Positions 19,269 to 28,843 of a stretch of DNA of 64,000 bases are shown here, in pieces. How positions within the stretch are numbered: the stretch's first letter is position 1; each line of letters begins with the position of its first letter. Source of the stretch: Nostoc indistinguendum CM1-VF10 (GTDB lineage: Bacteria; Cyanobacteriota; Cyanobacteriia; Cyanobacteriales; Nostocaceae); the NCBI GenBank assembly GCA_019359215.1, contig JAHHHS010000017.1, positions 35,324-99,323 on the forward strand, written 5' to 3'. Below the pieces are notes generated by a model. The model was not told the origin of the DNA and did no database searches. It saw only the letters and a list, made by a program, of their open reading frames with translations. Both the position numbers and the translations under genes were made by a program.

Positions 19269-19340
19269 AGAAGTTTTTGCTGAAGATTTGATCCCAATTT
19301 CTAGATTTCGCAGTGACAACCCCTCTTTTAAGATACGGGA

Positions 19341-19384
19341 GTGGGGAGGCAGGGGGTAGGGAGCAGGGAGCAGGGAGCAGAGGA
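19341..19384. repeat. Tandem heptamer repeat (GGGAGCA type)
   Basis: GGGGGTAGGGAGCAGGGAGC continues as AGGGAGCAGAGGAG. Related units occur at 44530-44582. A run of CAATGCC units (19400-19420) follows. Confidence 0.8.
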
Positions 19385-19426
19385 GAATATTTAATAATCA
19401 ATGCCCAATGCCCAATGCCCCATTCC

Positions 19427-20152
19427 CTATTCCCTATTCCCTTTTATAGCTTGTTTCATCTCGCGGACTGCCCGTTCTATACCTACTAATGCTGCCCGAC
19501 TGATGATGGTATGACCAATATTCAGTTCTTCCATACCCGGAAGCGCAGCCACTGGATAGACGTTCCAGTAGGTAAGTCCATGACCAGCGTTGACTCGCAA
19601 TCCAGCTTGAATCCCTTGTTCACACCCTTTGGCTAACACTGCTAATTCTCGCTGGCGATTTGTTTCATCCTTAGCCTCTGCATATTGCCCGGTGTGCAAT
19701 TCAATAAACTGCGCCTGCACCTTGACAGATGCTTCGATTTGTGATGGTTCTGCATCGATAAATAAACTAACTGGAATGCTAGCACTTTGCAATTTATCGA
19801 CTATCTCACCTATTCTAGCAATTTGCCCGATAATATCTAATCCGCCTTCTGTTGTTACTTCTTCGCGCTTTTCGGGGACTAAAGTCACGTAATCTGGTTT
19901 GATATCGAGAGCGATCGCTACCATTTCATCTGTAGCGGCCATTTCTAAATTAAGATGCGATCGCACTGTTTGCCGTAACAATAGCACATCCCTATCTTGG
20001 ATATGCCGCCGATCTTCCCGTAGATGCACCGTAATTCCATCTGCACCGCCTAATTCTGCCAGCACCGCCGCCGCCACAGGGTCAGGTTCCACTGTCCGCC
20101 GTGCTTGCCGGATGGTGGCGATGTGGTCAATATTAACGCCAAGTGTAGGCAC
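19427..20152 (-). CDS. pdxJ: Pyridoxine 5'-phosphate synthase
   Basis: PdxJ condenses 3-amino-1-hydroxyacetone phosphate with deoxyxylulose 5-phosphate to form pyridoxine phosphate (DXP-dependent vitamin B6 route). 241 residues, as usual. Motifs: [16 protein letters not shown] at the start, [38 protein letters not shown] and [10 protein letters not shown]. The start codon is GTG at 20152, with a G-rich stretch just before it. Confidence 0.95.
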   Translation of the reverse strand: MPTLGVNIDHIATIRQARRTVEPDPVAAAVLAELGGADGITVHLREDRRHIQDRDVLLLRQTVRSHLNLEMAATDEMVAIALDIKPDYVTLVPEKREEVTTEGGLDIIGQIARIGEIVDKLQSASIPVSLFIDAEPSQIEASVKVQAQFIELHTGQYAEAKDETNRQRELAVLAKGCEQGIQAGLRVNAGHGLTYWNVYPVAALPGMEELNIGHTIISRAALVGIERAVREMKQAIKGNRE

Positions 20153-20523
20153 CCCAAATTTCTCCCAAATGCACAGTCCTCAGAATTTTATTTTACCGGA
20201 AATACTGGTTTTACATAGCGAAGTAGTCAACATAATTCATTATTTGGTCAAAGCAAAGACTAAAAGCAGAAGGCACAAGAGTGAAGTTATGCTCTGCGTT
20301 GGCAAAGTATCAAAGATTCATTATTGCAGTTCTAATAGGATTTAAACACGACTTAAAACAATGTCTGCAACAGTATAATTCTGGGACGATCGCACTTCTA
20401 GAATGCACAAATTTGCCCAATTTACTGTTAAACATTATTAGTACATATTATTACTAGATTCTTTTTTTACTTTGTACACTGTATAAATGCTAGAATCCTC
20501 AAGTAGACAGTTAGGATACTTAG
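20153..20523. other. Divergent intergenic region between pdxJ and the phosphohexomutase
   Basis: About 370 AT-rich bases holding two outward promoters. Nothing coding is recognised. A perfect NtcA-type palindrome lies at 20441-20454 (listed separately). Confidence 0.5.
20441..20454 (+). promoter_or_regulatory. Possible NtcA-binding site upstream of the phosphohexomutase gene
   Basis: GTACATATTATTAC matches the GTA-N8-TAC consensus exactly. It is followed 20 bases later by TACACT, which fits TA-N3-T. Matches to six fixed bases arise by chance in a window this size, so the call is weak. Confidence 0.3.
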
Positions 20524-21960
20524 ATGCCAGTTGTAGCTAACTCAATCAAGTTTGGTACAGACGGCTGGCGGGGCATTATTGGTGACGAGTTCACCTTTGA
20601 ACGCCTAGCCCTGGTCGCGCCAGTTACCGCAAAAGTATTATATGATACATATTTTCCTACGGTTGGTAGCCGGACAATAATTGTCGGTTACGATCGCCGA
20701 TTCATGGCCGAAGACTTTGCTCGTGCTGTTGCTGATACTGTTACTGCTGCCGGATTTGATGTGCTACTGAGCGAAAGCTATGCCCCAACCCCAGCTTATA
20801 GTTGGGCAGCAAAACAACTCAATGCTTTAGGGGCGCTGGTAATTACAGCCAGCCATAATCCTGGTATATATTTGGGGTTAAAAGTCAAGGGTTGTTTTGG
20901 TGGATCGGTACCACCAGAAGTCACAAAAGAGATAGAAGCGCAATTATCGGTTGGAGTACCATTAGCAGCTACTCCAGGGAAGCAAGAAAAATTTGATCCT
21001 TGGCCCAGTTATACAGAAGCACTAGAAGGTAAAGTTGATATTGCCAAACTTCGAGAAGCGATCGCCTCTGGCAAATTGATATTATTTGCCGATGTTATGC
21101 ATGGCGCGGCGGCTGGCGGATTAGCGAAACTACTAGGCAATCAGGTCAGAGAAATCAACTCAGAACGCGATCCCCTCTTTGGTGGTGGTGCGCCGGAACC
21201 CTTACCTAAATACCTTTCAAAGTTATTTGAAGTCATCAAAACTCATCGAGAAACCGATAAATCAGGTTTAACCGTGGGGTTGGTGTTTGATGGAGACTGC
21301 GATCGCATTGCAGCAGTGGATGGAGAAGCAAACTTCCTAAGTTCCCAAGTATTAATCCCGATATTAATCGACCACTTAACCCTGCGCCGGGGCTTTAGCG
21401 GTGAAATAGTCAAAACTGTAAGCGGTTCCGACTTAATGCCGCTTGTAGCAGCATTACATAACTTGTCAGTATTTGAGACAGCAGTTGGTTATAAATACAT
21501 CGCTGACAGAATGTTGGCAGCAAAAGTGTTGCTGGGCGGCGAAGAATCGGGAGGAATTGGCTATGGCAGCCATATTCCCGAACGTGATGCACTGTTGTCA
21601 GCATTGTACGTTATAGAGGCGATTGTAGAATCTGGTTTGGATTTAGGTGAGTATTATCGCTACTTGCAGAAGCAAACAGGGTTTATCTCAGCATACGATC
21701 GCATTGATTTACCCTTAGCAAGTATGGAAGTGCGATCGCGTCTTTTGCAACAGCTGCAAACTCAACCCTTAACAGAAATTGCCGGGTTAGCAGTGACTGA
21801 TTGCCAAACAATTGACGGGTACAAGTATCGCCTAGCTGATAAAAGCTGGTTAATGATTCGGTTTAGCGGTACTGAGCCAGTTTTACGCCTCTACTGCGAA
21901 GCCCCGACAATTGAGCAAGTGCATCAAACTCTTGCTTGGGCGAAACACTGGGCGGAGTAA
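20524..21960 (+). CDS. Phosphoglucomutase/phosphomannomutase family protein
   Basis: An alpha-D-phosphohexomutase of 478 residues. Features: start KFGTDGWRGIIGDEFTFERL, catalytic phosphoserine loop ALVITASHNPGIYLGLKVKG, metal-binding GLVFDGDCDRIAAVD, sugar-specificity loop GGEESGGIGYGSHIPERDAL, and phosphate-binding C-terminal loop WLMIRFSGTEPVLRLYCEA. The protein interconverts hexose 1- and 6-phosphates; glucose, mannose or glucosamine preference cannot be fixed from sequence alone. A possible NtcA site lies in its promoter region. Confidence 0.93.
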   Translation: MPVVANSIKFGTDGWRGIIGDEFTFERLALVAPVTAKVLYDTYFPTVGSRTIIVGYDRRFMAEDFARAVADTVTAAGFDVLLSESYAPTPAYSWAAKQLNALGALVITASHNPGIYLGLKVKGCFGGSVPPEVTKEIEAQLSVGVPLAATPGKQEKFDPWPSYTEALEGKVDIAKLREAIASGKLILFADVMHGAAAGGLAKLLGNQVREINSERDPLFGGGAPEPLPKYLSKLFEVIKTHRETDKSGLTVGLVFDGDCDRIAAVDGEANFLSSQVLIPILIDHLTLRRGFSGEIVKTVSGSDLMPLVAALHNLSVFETAVGYKYIADRMLAAKVLLGGEESGGIGYGSHIPERDALLSALYVIEAIVESGLDLGEYYRYLQKQTGFISAYDRIDLPLASMEVRSRLLQQLQTQPLTEIAGLAVTDCQTIDGYKYRLADKSWLMIRFSGTEPVLRLYCEAPTIEQVHQTLAWAKHWAE

Positions 21961-21964
21961 AATT

Positions 21965-22047
21965 AATTATTAGTCATTAGTCATTAGTCCTTTGTTCTTG
22001 GTAAATGATCAATGACTAAATGACCAATGACCAATGATTAATGACTA
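21965..22047. repeat. Palindromic heptamer repeat element preceding rdgB
   Basis: Units of TTAGTCA on the left and complementary TGACTAA/TGACCAA units on the right flank TCCTTTGTTCTTGGTAAATG. It is the same element family as the in-frame insertions in the LpxB-like gene and mutS. It fills the whole gap and runs into the rdgB start codon. Confidence 0.8.
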
Positions 22048-22626
22048 ATGACCAAATTACTCGTAGTAGCCACAGGAAATCCAGGTAAGTTGCGGGAAAT
22101 GCAAGCTTACCTGACCAATTCTGGTTGGGAATTAACCCTCAAACCTGAAGAATTAGAAATTGAAGAGACAGGCGAAACCTTTGCTGCCAATGCTTGTCTG
22201 AAAGCGTCACAAATTGCTAAAGCTACAGGAAACTGGGCAATTGCTGATGATTCTGGCTTGCAAGTAGATGCCTTAAATGGCGCACCCGGAGTTTATTCTG
22301 CACGTTACGCCAAAACCGACTCAGAACGCATTGCTAGGCTATTGAGAGAATTAGATAACGAGGTAAATCGGCAAGCTCAATTCGTTTGTGCAGTAGCGAT
22401 CGCTCGTCCTGATGGTGCGATCGCATTACAATCTGAAGGGGTTTGTCGCGGCGAAATTCTCCATGCACCACGTGGTGATGGTGGTTTTGGCTACGATCCA
22501 ATTTTTTATGTGCAAGAGTTGCAATTGACCTTTGCTGAGATGACACGGGAGTTGAAAGGGTCAATTAGCCATCGAGGCAAAGCTTTTACAGCTTTACTTC
22601 CGCAGCTAGAAAAAATTAAGAGTTAG
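22048..22626 (+). CDS. rdgB: XTP/dITP diphosphatase (RdgB/HAM1)
   Basis: A house-cleaning enzyme that hydrolyses non-canonical purine triphosphates (dITP, XTP) to monophosphates. 192 residues. Motifs: LLVVATGNPGKLREMQAYL, the substrate loop EETGETFAANACLKA, AIADDSGLQVDALNGAPGVY, GDGGFGYDPIFYV and KGSISHRGKAF. The ATG is the last heptamer of the upstream repeat (TAATGACC), and no Shine-Dalgarno is visible, so translation initiation depends on repeat-derived sequence. Confidence 0.95.
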   Translation: MTKLLVVATGNPGKLREMQAYLTNSGWELTLKPEELEIEETGETFAANACLKASQIAKATGNWAIADDSGLQVDALNGAPGVYSARYAKTDSERIARLLRELDNEVNRQAQFVCAVAIARPDGAIALQSEGVCRGEILHAPRGDGGFGYDPIFYVQELQLTFAEMTRELKGSISHRGKAFTALLPQLEKIKS

Positions 22627-22728
22627 GAATTGGGAGTTTGGATTTATGAATTTTGCTAAATCTTCACTGATTTAGTCTTGACTCACAAATCATAACTCTT
22701 AACTCATAACTCTTAACTCATAACTTTT

Positions 22729-23085
<357 letters not shown>

Positions 23086-23102
23086 CTACTAGCTTCGTTT
23101 AT

Positions 23103-23145
23103 ATATCTAACCAGATTCGCTGTCGGAAGCTGTAACTAGCAGTGC
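23103..23145 (-). promoter_or_regulatory. Possible NtcA-activated promoter of glnB
   Basis: On the minus strand GCACTGCTAGTTAC (23145-23132) matches GTA-N8-TAC with one change. It is followed by exactly 22 bases and then TAGATAT (23109-23103), the spacing of class II NtcA promoters. glnB is a known NtcA target in several cyanobacteria. The rest of the 356-base gap to 23423 shows nothing recognisable. Confidence 0.4.
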
Positions 23146-23423
23146 TTTTCCTAAAACATATGTAATAATTACCACTTTTTAAAGTGTAGATGCTTTACCT
23201 GACGGTTTGGGACATGAAAAGCGGCAAGGATTTATTAATTGGATAATCTTTAAGGCTCTAACATAAAGAAGTTGCTGTCAATTTAGCATTTTATGTAGCT
23301 TTTATAACCTAAAAATAAATAAATTCCGCCATGTAGCAGATATGCTGAGATATTTTAGAGAGTGATTGCAGAGAAATTGCTTGATAGCCCGAAAGCTTGG
23401 TGTTGCTAAATGTGGAGTATCAA

Positions 23424-24032
23424 CTAACGTTTCTGATGTTCAAACAAGGGACGCACAACGAAATATCCAGCACTAAAAGCAGTAAGCATGATTAACAATA
23501 TGGTGATAATTAACCACCAGCCATTGAGTCCTTTGGCATCTGGCTCAGTAGTAGAATAATAACTTACTTGTTGCTCTTGTATAAAAACTGGTTCTGGTAT
23601 CGGCAAATTCATTTCCATTACAGGTGTAGAGAAGTTTTGGCGGCGGCTTTTTTCGGGTGGCGTTTTGGGGTTAACAAGTGGATGCGAACGAGAAACCTGC
23701 TGGTGTGGACGTGCTTGTGTTACTTGCTGTTTAGGGGCATTTTTAACGTCACTAGAAGCTTGGGGGGCTTGGTGATAACTAGGCGTAGTCTGGGAATCCA
23801 CAAACTTTTGCAAATGAGAAAAAGACTCAACGACTTTAATAATTTCTTGGCGTAGTAGTTCATTTTCTTGCGCTAATTGCTGATTTTTAGTGGTAAGTGC
23901 ATGTAGCTTCGCCTGTGCTGCTTGCAACTCTGTTGACAATTCCCTGTATACAGACAGTGGTACAGAGGGAGGGTAGGCTTGAGTAGTCGGTGTTGGCGAA
24001 TTCCTGTGAACAGAACCTATGGTTGTTCGCAT
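23424..24032 (-). CDS. Coiled-coil protein with a C-terminal membrane anchor, unknown function
   Basis: The ATG at 24032 (MRTTIGSVHRNSP) gives 202 residues. A coiled coil spans about residues 28-75 (ELSTELQAAQAKLHALTTKN, QQLAQENELLRQEIIKVVES). A Q/P/S-rich disordered middle follows, then a single membrane helix near the C-terminus (GWWLIITILLIMLTAFSAGY) and a short VVRPLFEHQKR tail. The arrangement suggests a tail-anchored cytoplasmic coiled coil. It is apparently specific to filamentous cyanobacteria; no function is recognised. Confidence 0.65.
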   Translation of the reverse strand: MRTTIGSVHRNSPTPTTQAYPPSVPLSVYRELSTELQAAQAKLHALTTKNQQLAQENELLRQEIIKVVESFSHLQKFVDSQTTPSYHQAPQASSDVKNAPKQQVTQARPHQQVSRSHPLVNPKTPPEKSRRQNFSTPVMEMNLPIPEPVFIQEQQVSYYSTTEPDAKGLNGWWLIITILLIMLTAFSAGYFVVRPLFEHQKR

Positions 24033-24258
24033 CGGGGGCTTGGTATTAAAAATCAAGGTAAGTAAGTCGTACAGAGATGCTAACAGAGATAGCCAGCCCT
24101 GAAACTATGCCCAAGAATAATAGAAAAATGCCGAAAGGGCAAAGATTTCTTATTGGGGCATTGGGAATTGGGCATTGAGCATTGATTATTAAATATTTTC
24201 CTCTGCTCCCCTGCCTCCCCTGCCCCTGCTGCCATCCTCTTGATAACTGACCACGAGG

Positions 24259-25080
24259 TTAATTTCGTAACAATGGGAAGAAATGTCCCACAGGGCCTTG
24301 CCCTTCGCCAATATCTAGGGCGTAAGTGAGTGCAGTAGTCACATACTCTTTTGCCTGTTGCACTGACTGCCACAAGTCTTTTCCCTTGGCCAGATTAGCA
24401 GCGATCGCAGCCGATAGTGTGCAACCAGTACCGTGGGTATTTTTTGTCTCTACTTGCTGGCAAGTCAAAACTTCCAACTTGTCCCCATCAAACCAGATAT
24501 CAACGCCACGCAAATTTCCCTGCATACCTCCGCCCTTGACTAAAACAGCCTTTGTCCGTAAAGTCTTGTGAATAATTTCAGCAGCAGCTTGCATATCCTC
24601 CAAGGAATTAATTTGTAAACCGCTCAAAATTTGGGCTTCGTAGCGATTCGGCGTGATCACAACCGCCTTGGGAATAAGAGCATGGCATAGAGTCTTCATA
24701 GCATCATCATCAATCAATTGTGCCCCTGTACGTGACACCATTACTGGATCAACTACTAGATTATCGATTTGTAAAGCTTCTATCTGCTGGGCAACAGCAA
24801 AGATAATTTCCTGATTAAGCAACATTCCCGTTTTGGCAGCTTGTATGCCAATATCCTCAACTACTGCCTGAATTTGCGCCACAACAGCCTCTGTTGACAT
24901 GGCATCAACCCTCATCACTCCTAAAGTGTTTTGTGCCGTGACACAGGTTATAGCACTAGTACCGTGGACACAGTGAAAAGCAAAGGTACGTAAATCAGCT
25001 TGAATTCCTGCACCGCCACCGCTATCGGAACCAGCAATGGTTAAAGCAACAGGTATTCTGGAGTTTATTTCAGTGTTCAT
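24259..25080 (-). CDS. thiD: Hydroxymethylpyrimidine/phosphomethylpyrimidine kinase
   Basis: ThiD phosphorylates HMP and HMP-P for thiamine synthesis. The ATG at 25080 (MNTEINSRIPVALTIAGSDS) gives 273 residues. The ribokinase-like motifs are present: AGSDSGGGAGIQADLRTF at the start, VVDPVMVSRTGAQLIDDDA, ITPNRYEAQILSG and the anion-hole sequence NTHGTGCTLSAAIAANLAKG near the C-terminus. No TPP riboswitch consensus was found upstream. Confidence 0.95.
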   Translation of the reverse strand: MNTEINSRIPVALTIAGSDSGGGAGIQADLRTFAFHCVHGTSAITCVTAQNTLGVMRVDAMSTEAVVAQIQAVVEDIGIQAAKTGMLLNQEIIFAVAQQIEALQIDNLVVDPVMVSRTGAQLIDDDAMKTLCHALIPKAVVITPNRYEAQILSGLQINSLEDMQAAAEIIHKTLRTKAVLVKGGGMQGNLRGVDIWFDGDKLEVLTCQQVETKNTHGTGCTLSAAIAANLAKGKDLWQSVQQAKEYVTTALTYALDIGEGQGPVGHFFPLLRN

Positions 25081-25863
25081 AATTATAAAGATTAAGTAAG
25101 TTAGCGCAATCAAACCAAACTATCTCAAAGTATTGATTTAGGCTAACACCCCCTTCCCTTCTACTTTCTGTCTCCTGAAGGCACGCTTGATGTAAGCGTA
25201 GCCTCTGGTAAAGAAGGCATCGCTGACAAAAAATGTTTAGAGAAAGTTCATCAAATCCTTGCACAAAGCGCTCTCGTTGCCACATCACTCTACAAATTAA
25301 CAGTATTGCAGCACCATACTTCCATATATTTTTTGATTTTTCTGTAAAAAAAATAACTAAATTCAGGGAATTTACTGATATCAAGCGCTCTTTGTAAAGG
25401 TTACTTTTAATTCAGTTCACAAAGCCCAGTTACACCGATTACAACAGGTTCGACTAAGTTGTTACATTAGCTCCCTTAATTTAAAGGGTAAACCTACTAA
25501 GTTCCAAGTATTCAGCTCCAGTTTTGGTAATCAGATAATGTCTAACAACAAACGCAGAGAAGACAGTAAATGTCTCCGGTTTGCGCTGCCTTGTCTATGT
25601 GCAACTCGTCCGGTCATCCTCAATAAAATCCTGACGATTGACGATATCGACATCCCTGGTTTAACCATCAACAGTTGATACAAACAAAGTTTTCAATTTT
25701 ACAACAAAGTTTCTACAAACGACGCAATTTTAAATCGCGATCGCACAACTGCGACTGCCCTGAAAAGTCCAGATAAATGACCCGTTCAAATAACTACTTA
25801 GCAACTTAGTTTATTGCTGAGAGCGTACTACTAATTCACCTTACACAAATTCGGAGTAAAACA
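25081..25863. other. 783-base intergenic region between thiD and the RTX protein gene
   Basis: Holds a diverged small dispersed repeat at 25195-25222 (AGCGTAGCCTCTGG...GGCATCGC) and otherwise no recognised gene. The leftward frame seen up to 25384 has no family signal. The last 60 bases should contain the RTX gene promoter; GGAGTAAAACA precedes its ATG as a Shine-Dalgarno. Confidence 0.5.
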
Positions 25864-28707
25864 ATGGCTGGCAAAACATACTACGTTTCTGGAACAGGCA
25901 ATGATAAAAATGATGGCTTGAACGAGGGAGCCGCATTTCGCACCCTCCAAAAAGCCGCAGACTTGGTGCAAGCAGGTGATACCGTTTATGTCATGAATGG
26001 TACTTACACAAATATTTACCCTAATATCCTGAGTCTTTCAAATAAGCATGGTAGCGCTAATGCACCGATCACATTTACTGCTTATCCTGGACACAAACCT
26101 GTTTTAGAAGCACGCACAAACAATTGGAATGCCATCTCAATTACAGGCTCTTCTTATGTAGTCATTGAAGGGCTGACGCTGGTGGGAGCGCGAGATGAAA
26201 TTACATTAGAATATGCGCTCCAGCAAAAAGATAATTTGAGTAACCCAGCAACATCTGGAAATGGTATTAACGTTACATATATCAATGGCACTCAAAAGCA
26301 ACGTTCACATCACATCACAATTAAAAATAACAACATTTCTAAGTTTCCAGGAAATGGGATTGGAACAGAAGAAGTAGACTACATTACAGTAAAAAACAAT
26401 ATCGTTTCTGGAAATGCTTGGTACTCACCTTATGGAACCCAAGGGATTACAATGCTTCACCTTTGGAATTCCGATACAAACGTAACAGATTACAAAGTAG
26501 TTATTGAAGGTAACACCTCTTTTGATAATAAACAATTAGTTCCTTGGATTCAAGCAGGAAAAGTAACAGAGGGTCATGGAATAATGCTTGACACTGCTTC
26601 TGTTGCAAATGTTGCATACCAGGGCAAAGCCTTAATCAGTAATAACGTAGTTTACAACAATGGTGGTGCAGGTATTCAGATTTTCAAAGGAGAAAACCCT
26701 GTAGACATTGTAAATAATACAACTTACCAAAATTCACAAGAACTCTCAGTCGGAGAAATTTTCCTTAACAGCGCTAAAAATGTTCGGGTTGTTAACAATA
26801 TTATGTATGCAAAGTCTGGAGAGTCTGCCAGTTCTATTGCTAATTCTAGTAATATTTCATTTGACAACAACCTTGCTTACAACGGAGTTCTTAACGGTGC
26901 AGGATCAGGAAATGTATTAAACAAAGACCCGTTGTTTGTTAATCCAGCGAATGGTGACTTTAAGCTTAGAGCTGGAAGTCCTGCGATCGATGGTGGTTCC
27001 AATGCTTTCAATAGCATCACTAAGAACACTCCCCTAGATGGCAATGGCGACGGCAGTGTATTGATTGATATTGGCGCATACGAAGCCCCAACCAGTAAAA
27101 CTCCTAGCCCCGAAATTCAAATTCTTGATAGCACAGTTGACATTGCAGACAATAGCACTACCCCCATTAACTTTGGCGTTGCTGTTGCTGGTAGCACCCT
27201 GACCAAAACTTTTACTATTAACAACACAGGTATAGCTGCACTCAACCTGACTAATCTCAAACTCCCCGACGGCTTTAGTTTGGTAGGAACTCTTCCAGCT
27301 ACTTTGGCTGCCAAAACTTCGGCGAATATAACGGTGGCACTAAATACGACCACTGCCGCAACCTACACTGGCAACTTCAGTTTAACCAACAACGATAGTA
27401 ACGAAAGCCCCTTTGATTTTGTTATTGCTGGTAAAGTTAATGCTCCCGAAATTGAAGTTTTCAATGGTACAGTTGGCGACATTGTAGATGGCAGCACTAC
27501 TCCCTTTGACTTTGGCGATGCCGCTTTCGGCAGCACCGTAATGAGAACTTTCATCGTCAAGAACAAAGGTACAGCTCCGCTCAACCTGAGTAATCTTGAA
27601 CTCCCCGACGGCTTTAGTTTGGTAGGAACTCTTCCAGATACCTTGGCTGTCAACGTTTGGGCGTCTCTAATTGTGGCACTCGATACGAAAAGACCTGGGA
27701 CATACGGTGGCAGCTTCAATTTGATCAACAACGATACTGACGAAAGCCCCTTTGACTTTGCCATCAAAGGCACAGTTCAGCCTGCTCCTGCCCCCGAAAT
27801 TCAAGTTCTCAACGGTACAGTTGACATTGCAGATGGCAGCACTACTCCCATTGACTTTGACAACGTCACTTTCGGCAGCACCGCTACCAAAACTTTCACC
27901 ATCAAAAACATCGGTACAGCTACGCTCAACCTAGGTAATCTTACACTCCCCAACGGCTTTAGTTTAGTAGGAACTCGTCCATATAGCTTGGCTGCCAAGG
28001 GTTCAACGAATATAACAGTGGCACTCAATACAAATATACCTACACCTGGAACATACGGTGGCAGTTTCAGTTTGACCAACAACGATAGTGACGAAAGCCC
28101 TTTTAACTTTGCTATCAAAGGCACAGTTCAACCAGCTCTTGCTACTGAAATTTATCTTCTCAATGGCACTGCTAGTTCTGAGTACTTAAAAGGCCATGCC
28201 CCAGCCAACAAGATTTATGGGTTTGGCGGTAACGATAACATTGTAGGTAATGTAGGAAATGACCAACTTTTCGGAGGTGACGCAAACGATACTCTCTGGG
28301 GCAATGATGGTAATGACCGGCTGTATGGCGATAGCGGCAATGACAAACTTTCGGGCGATAACGGTAACGATACGCTATTTGGTGGTATCGGTGATGACCA
28401 ACTATTGGGGGGCGCAGGCAATGACTGGCTTTATGGGGGCAGTGGCAATGATGTACTTACAGGAAGTTATGGCGCTGACACCTTTGTATTGGCTTCTGGT
28501 CAGGACACGGACACCATTACTGATTTTCAAGTGGGTACGGACAAGCTTGCTTTGTCAGGTGGTCTGCTGTTTGGTCAATTGTTGATACAGCAACAAGGAA
28601 CTCAAGCCTTCATTATGGATAGTTCTGACAATCAGGTTTTGGCGAAGCTAGATAATATCACTGCAAGTATACTTTCAGATCAACCTTCTTCTTTTATGAC
28701 TATTTAG
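25864..28707 (+). CDS. Secreted beta-helix / choice-of-anchor / RTX calcium-binding protein
   Basis: 947 residues in three parts. Residues 1-410 form a right-handed parallel beta-helix resembling pectate-lyase-like proteins (KTYYVSGTGNDKNDGLNEGA, then many xxIxNNxI turns), ending in a choice-of-anchor Q motif (AGSPAIDGGSNAF, IDIGAYEAP). Residues about 415-755 are three roughly 110-residue Ig-like repeats of the choice-of-anchor D type, each with PxFDFG, TxTFTIxNxGTAxLNL and LPDGFSLVGTLP. Residues 775-870 are RTX nonapeptides (GGNDNIVGN, GNDRLYGDSGNDKLSGDNGN) followed by a typical RTX C-terminal domain. There is no N-terminal signal peptide, as expected for type I secretion. Probably a cell-surface or sheath polysaccharide-binding or lyase protein; activity is not predictable. 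Confidence 0.85.
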   Translation: MAGKTYYVSGTGNDKNDGLNEGAAFRTLQKAADLVQAGDTVYVMNGTYTNIYPNILSLSNKHGSANAPITFTAYPGHKPVLEARTNNWNAISITGSSYVVIEGLTLVGARDEITLEYALQQKDNLSNPATSGNGINVTYINGTQKQRSHHITIKNNNISKFPGNGIGTEEVDYITVKNNIVSGNAWYSPYGTQGITMLHLWNSDTNVTDYKVVIEGNTSFDNKQLVPWIQAGKVTEGHGIMLDTASVANVAYQGKALISNNVVYNNGGAGIQIFKGENPVDIVNNTTYQNSQELSVGEIFLNSAKNVRVVNNIMYAKSGESASSIANSSNISFDNNLAYNGVLNGAGSGNVLNKDPLFVNPANGDFKLRAGSPAIDGGSNAFNSITKNTPLDGNGDGSVLIDIGAYEAPTSKTPSPEIQILDSTVDIADNSTTPINFGVAVAGSTLTKTFTINNTGIAALNLTNLKLPDGFSLVGTLPATLAAKTSANITVALNTTTAATYTGNFSLTNNDSNESPFDFVIAGKVNAPEIEVFNGTVGDIVDGSTTPFDFGDAAFGSTVMRTFIVKNKGTAPLNLSNLELPDGFSLVGTLPDTLAVNVWASLIVALDTKRPGTYGGSFNLINNDTDESPFDFAIKGTVQPAPAPEIQVLNGTVDIADGSTTPIDFDNVTFGSTATKTFTIKNIGTATLNLGNLTLPNGFSLVGTRPYSLAAKGSTNITVALNTNIPTPGTYGGSFSLTNNDSDESPFNFAIKGTVQPALATEIYLLNGTASSEYLKGHAPANKIYGFGGNDNIVGNVGNDQLFGGDANDTLWGNDGNDRLYGDSGNDKLSGDNGNDTLFGGIGDDQLLGGAGNDWLYGGSGNDVLTGSYGADTFVLASGQDTDTITDFQVGTDKLALSGGLLFGQLLIQQQGTQAFIMDSSDNQVLAKLDNITASILSDQPSSFMTI
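27112..28131 (+). repeat. Three tandem ~335-bp repeats inside the RTX gene
   Basis: Units at about 27112-27447, 27448-27783 and 27796-28131 share long near-identical DNA, for example CTCCCCGACGGCTTTAGTTT and AACGATAGTGACGAAAGCCC. Nucleotide similarity this high suggests recent duplication or gene conversion of the Ig-like domain. Confidence 0.85.
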
Positions 28708-28713
28708 TTGTGT

Positions 28714-28843
28714 CTTTTGAAAATCAAGTATCTGCGGAGCAGGTGTAGGGGAATAACTAAACAAAGAAGATTTAGTATTGAGCAACTAAATTCTTTGCTG
28801 CGGTTCCCTACACCTTATCCTTGCTAAGGCTTGTATTCAAAAG
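28714..28843. repeat. Nested inverted repeat, MITE-like or terminator
   Basis: Outer arms CTTTTGAA (28714) and TTCAAAAG (28836), middle arms GGTGTAGGGGAA and TTCCCTACACC, and inner arms CAAAGAA-ATTTAGT and ACTAAATTCTTTG around an 8-base loop. The whole 130-base segment can fold into one long hairpin just after the RTX gene. The rest of the gap to 29057 has no clear gene. Confidence 0.7.

Noticed and set aside
25081..25384. TPP riboswitch or leader peptide upstream of thiD
   Set aside because: No conserved CTGAGA or ACCTGATC-type elements on the minus strand; the open frame there has no homology signal.
27117..28124. Leftward frames opposite the RTX gene
   Set aside because: Their regular spacing follows the tandem DNA repeats of the sense gene; no domain similarity.
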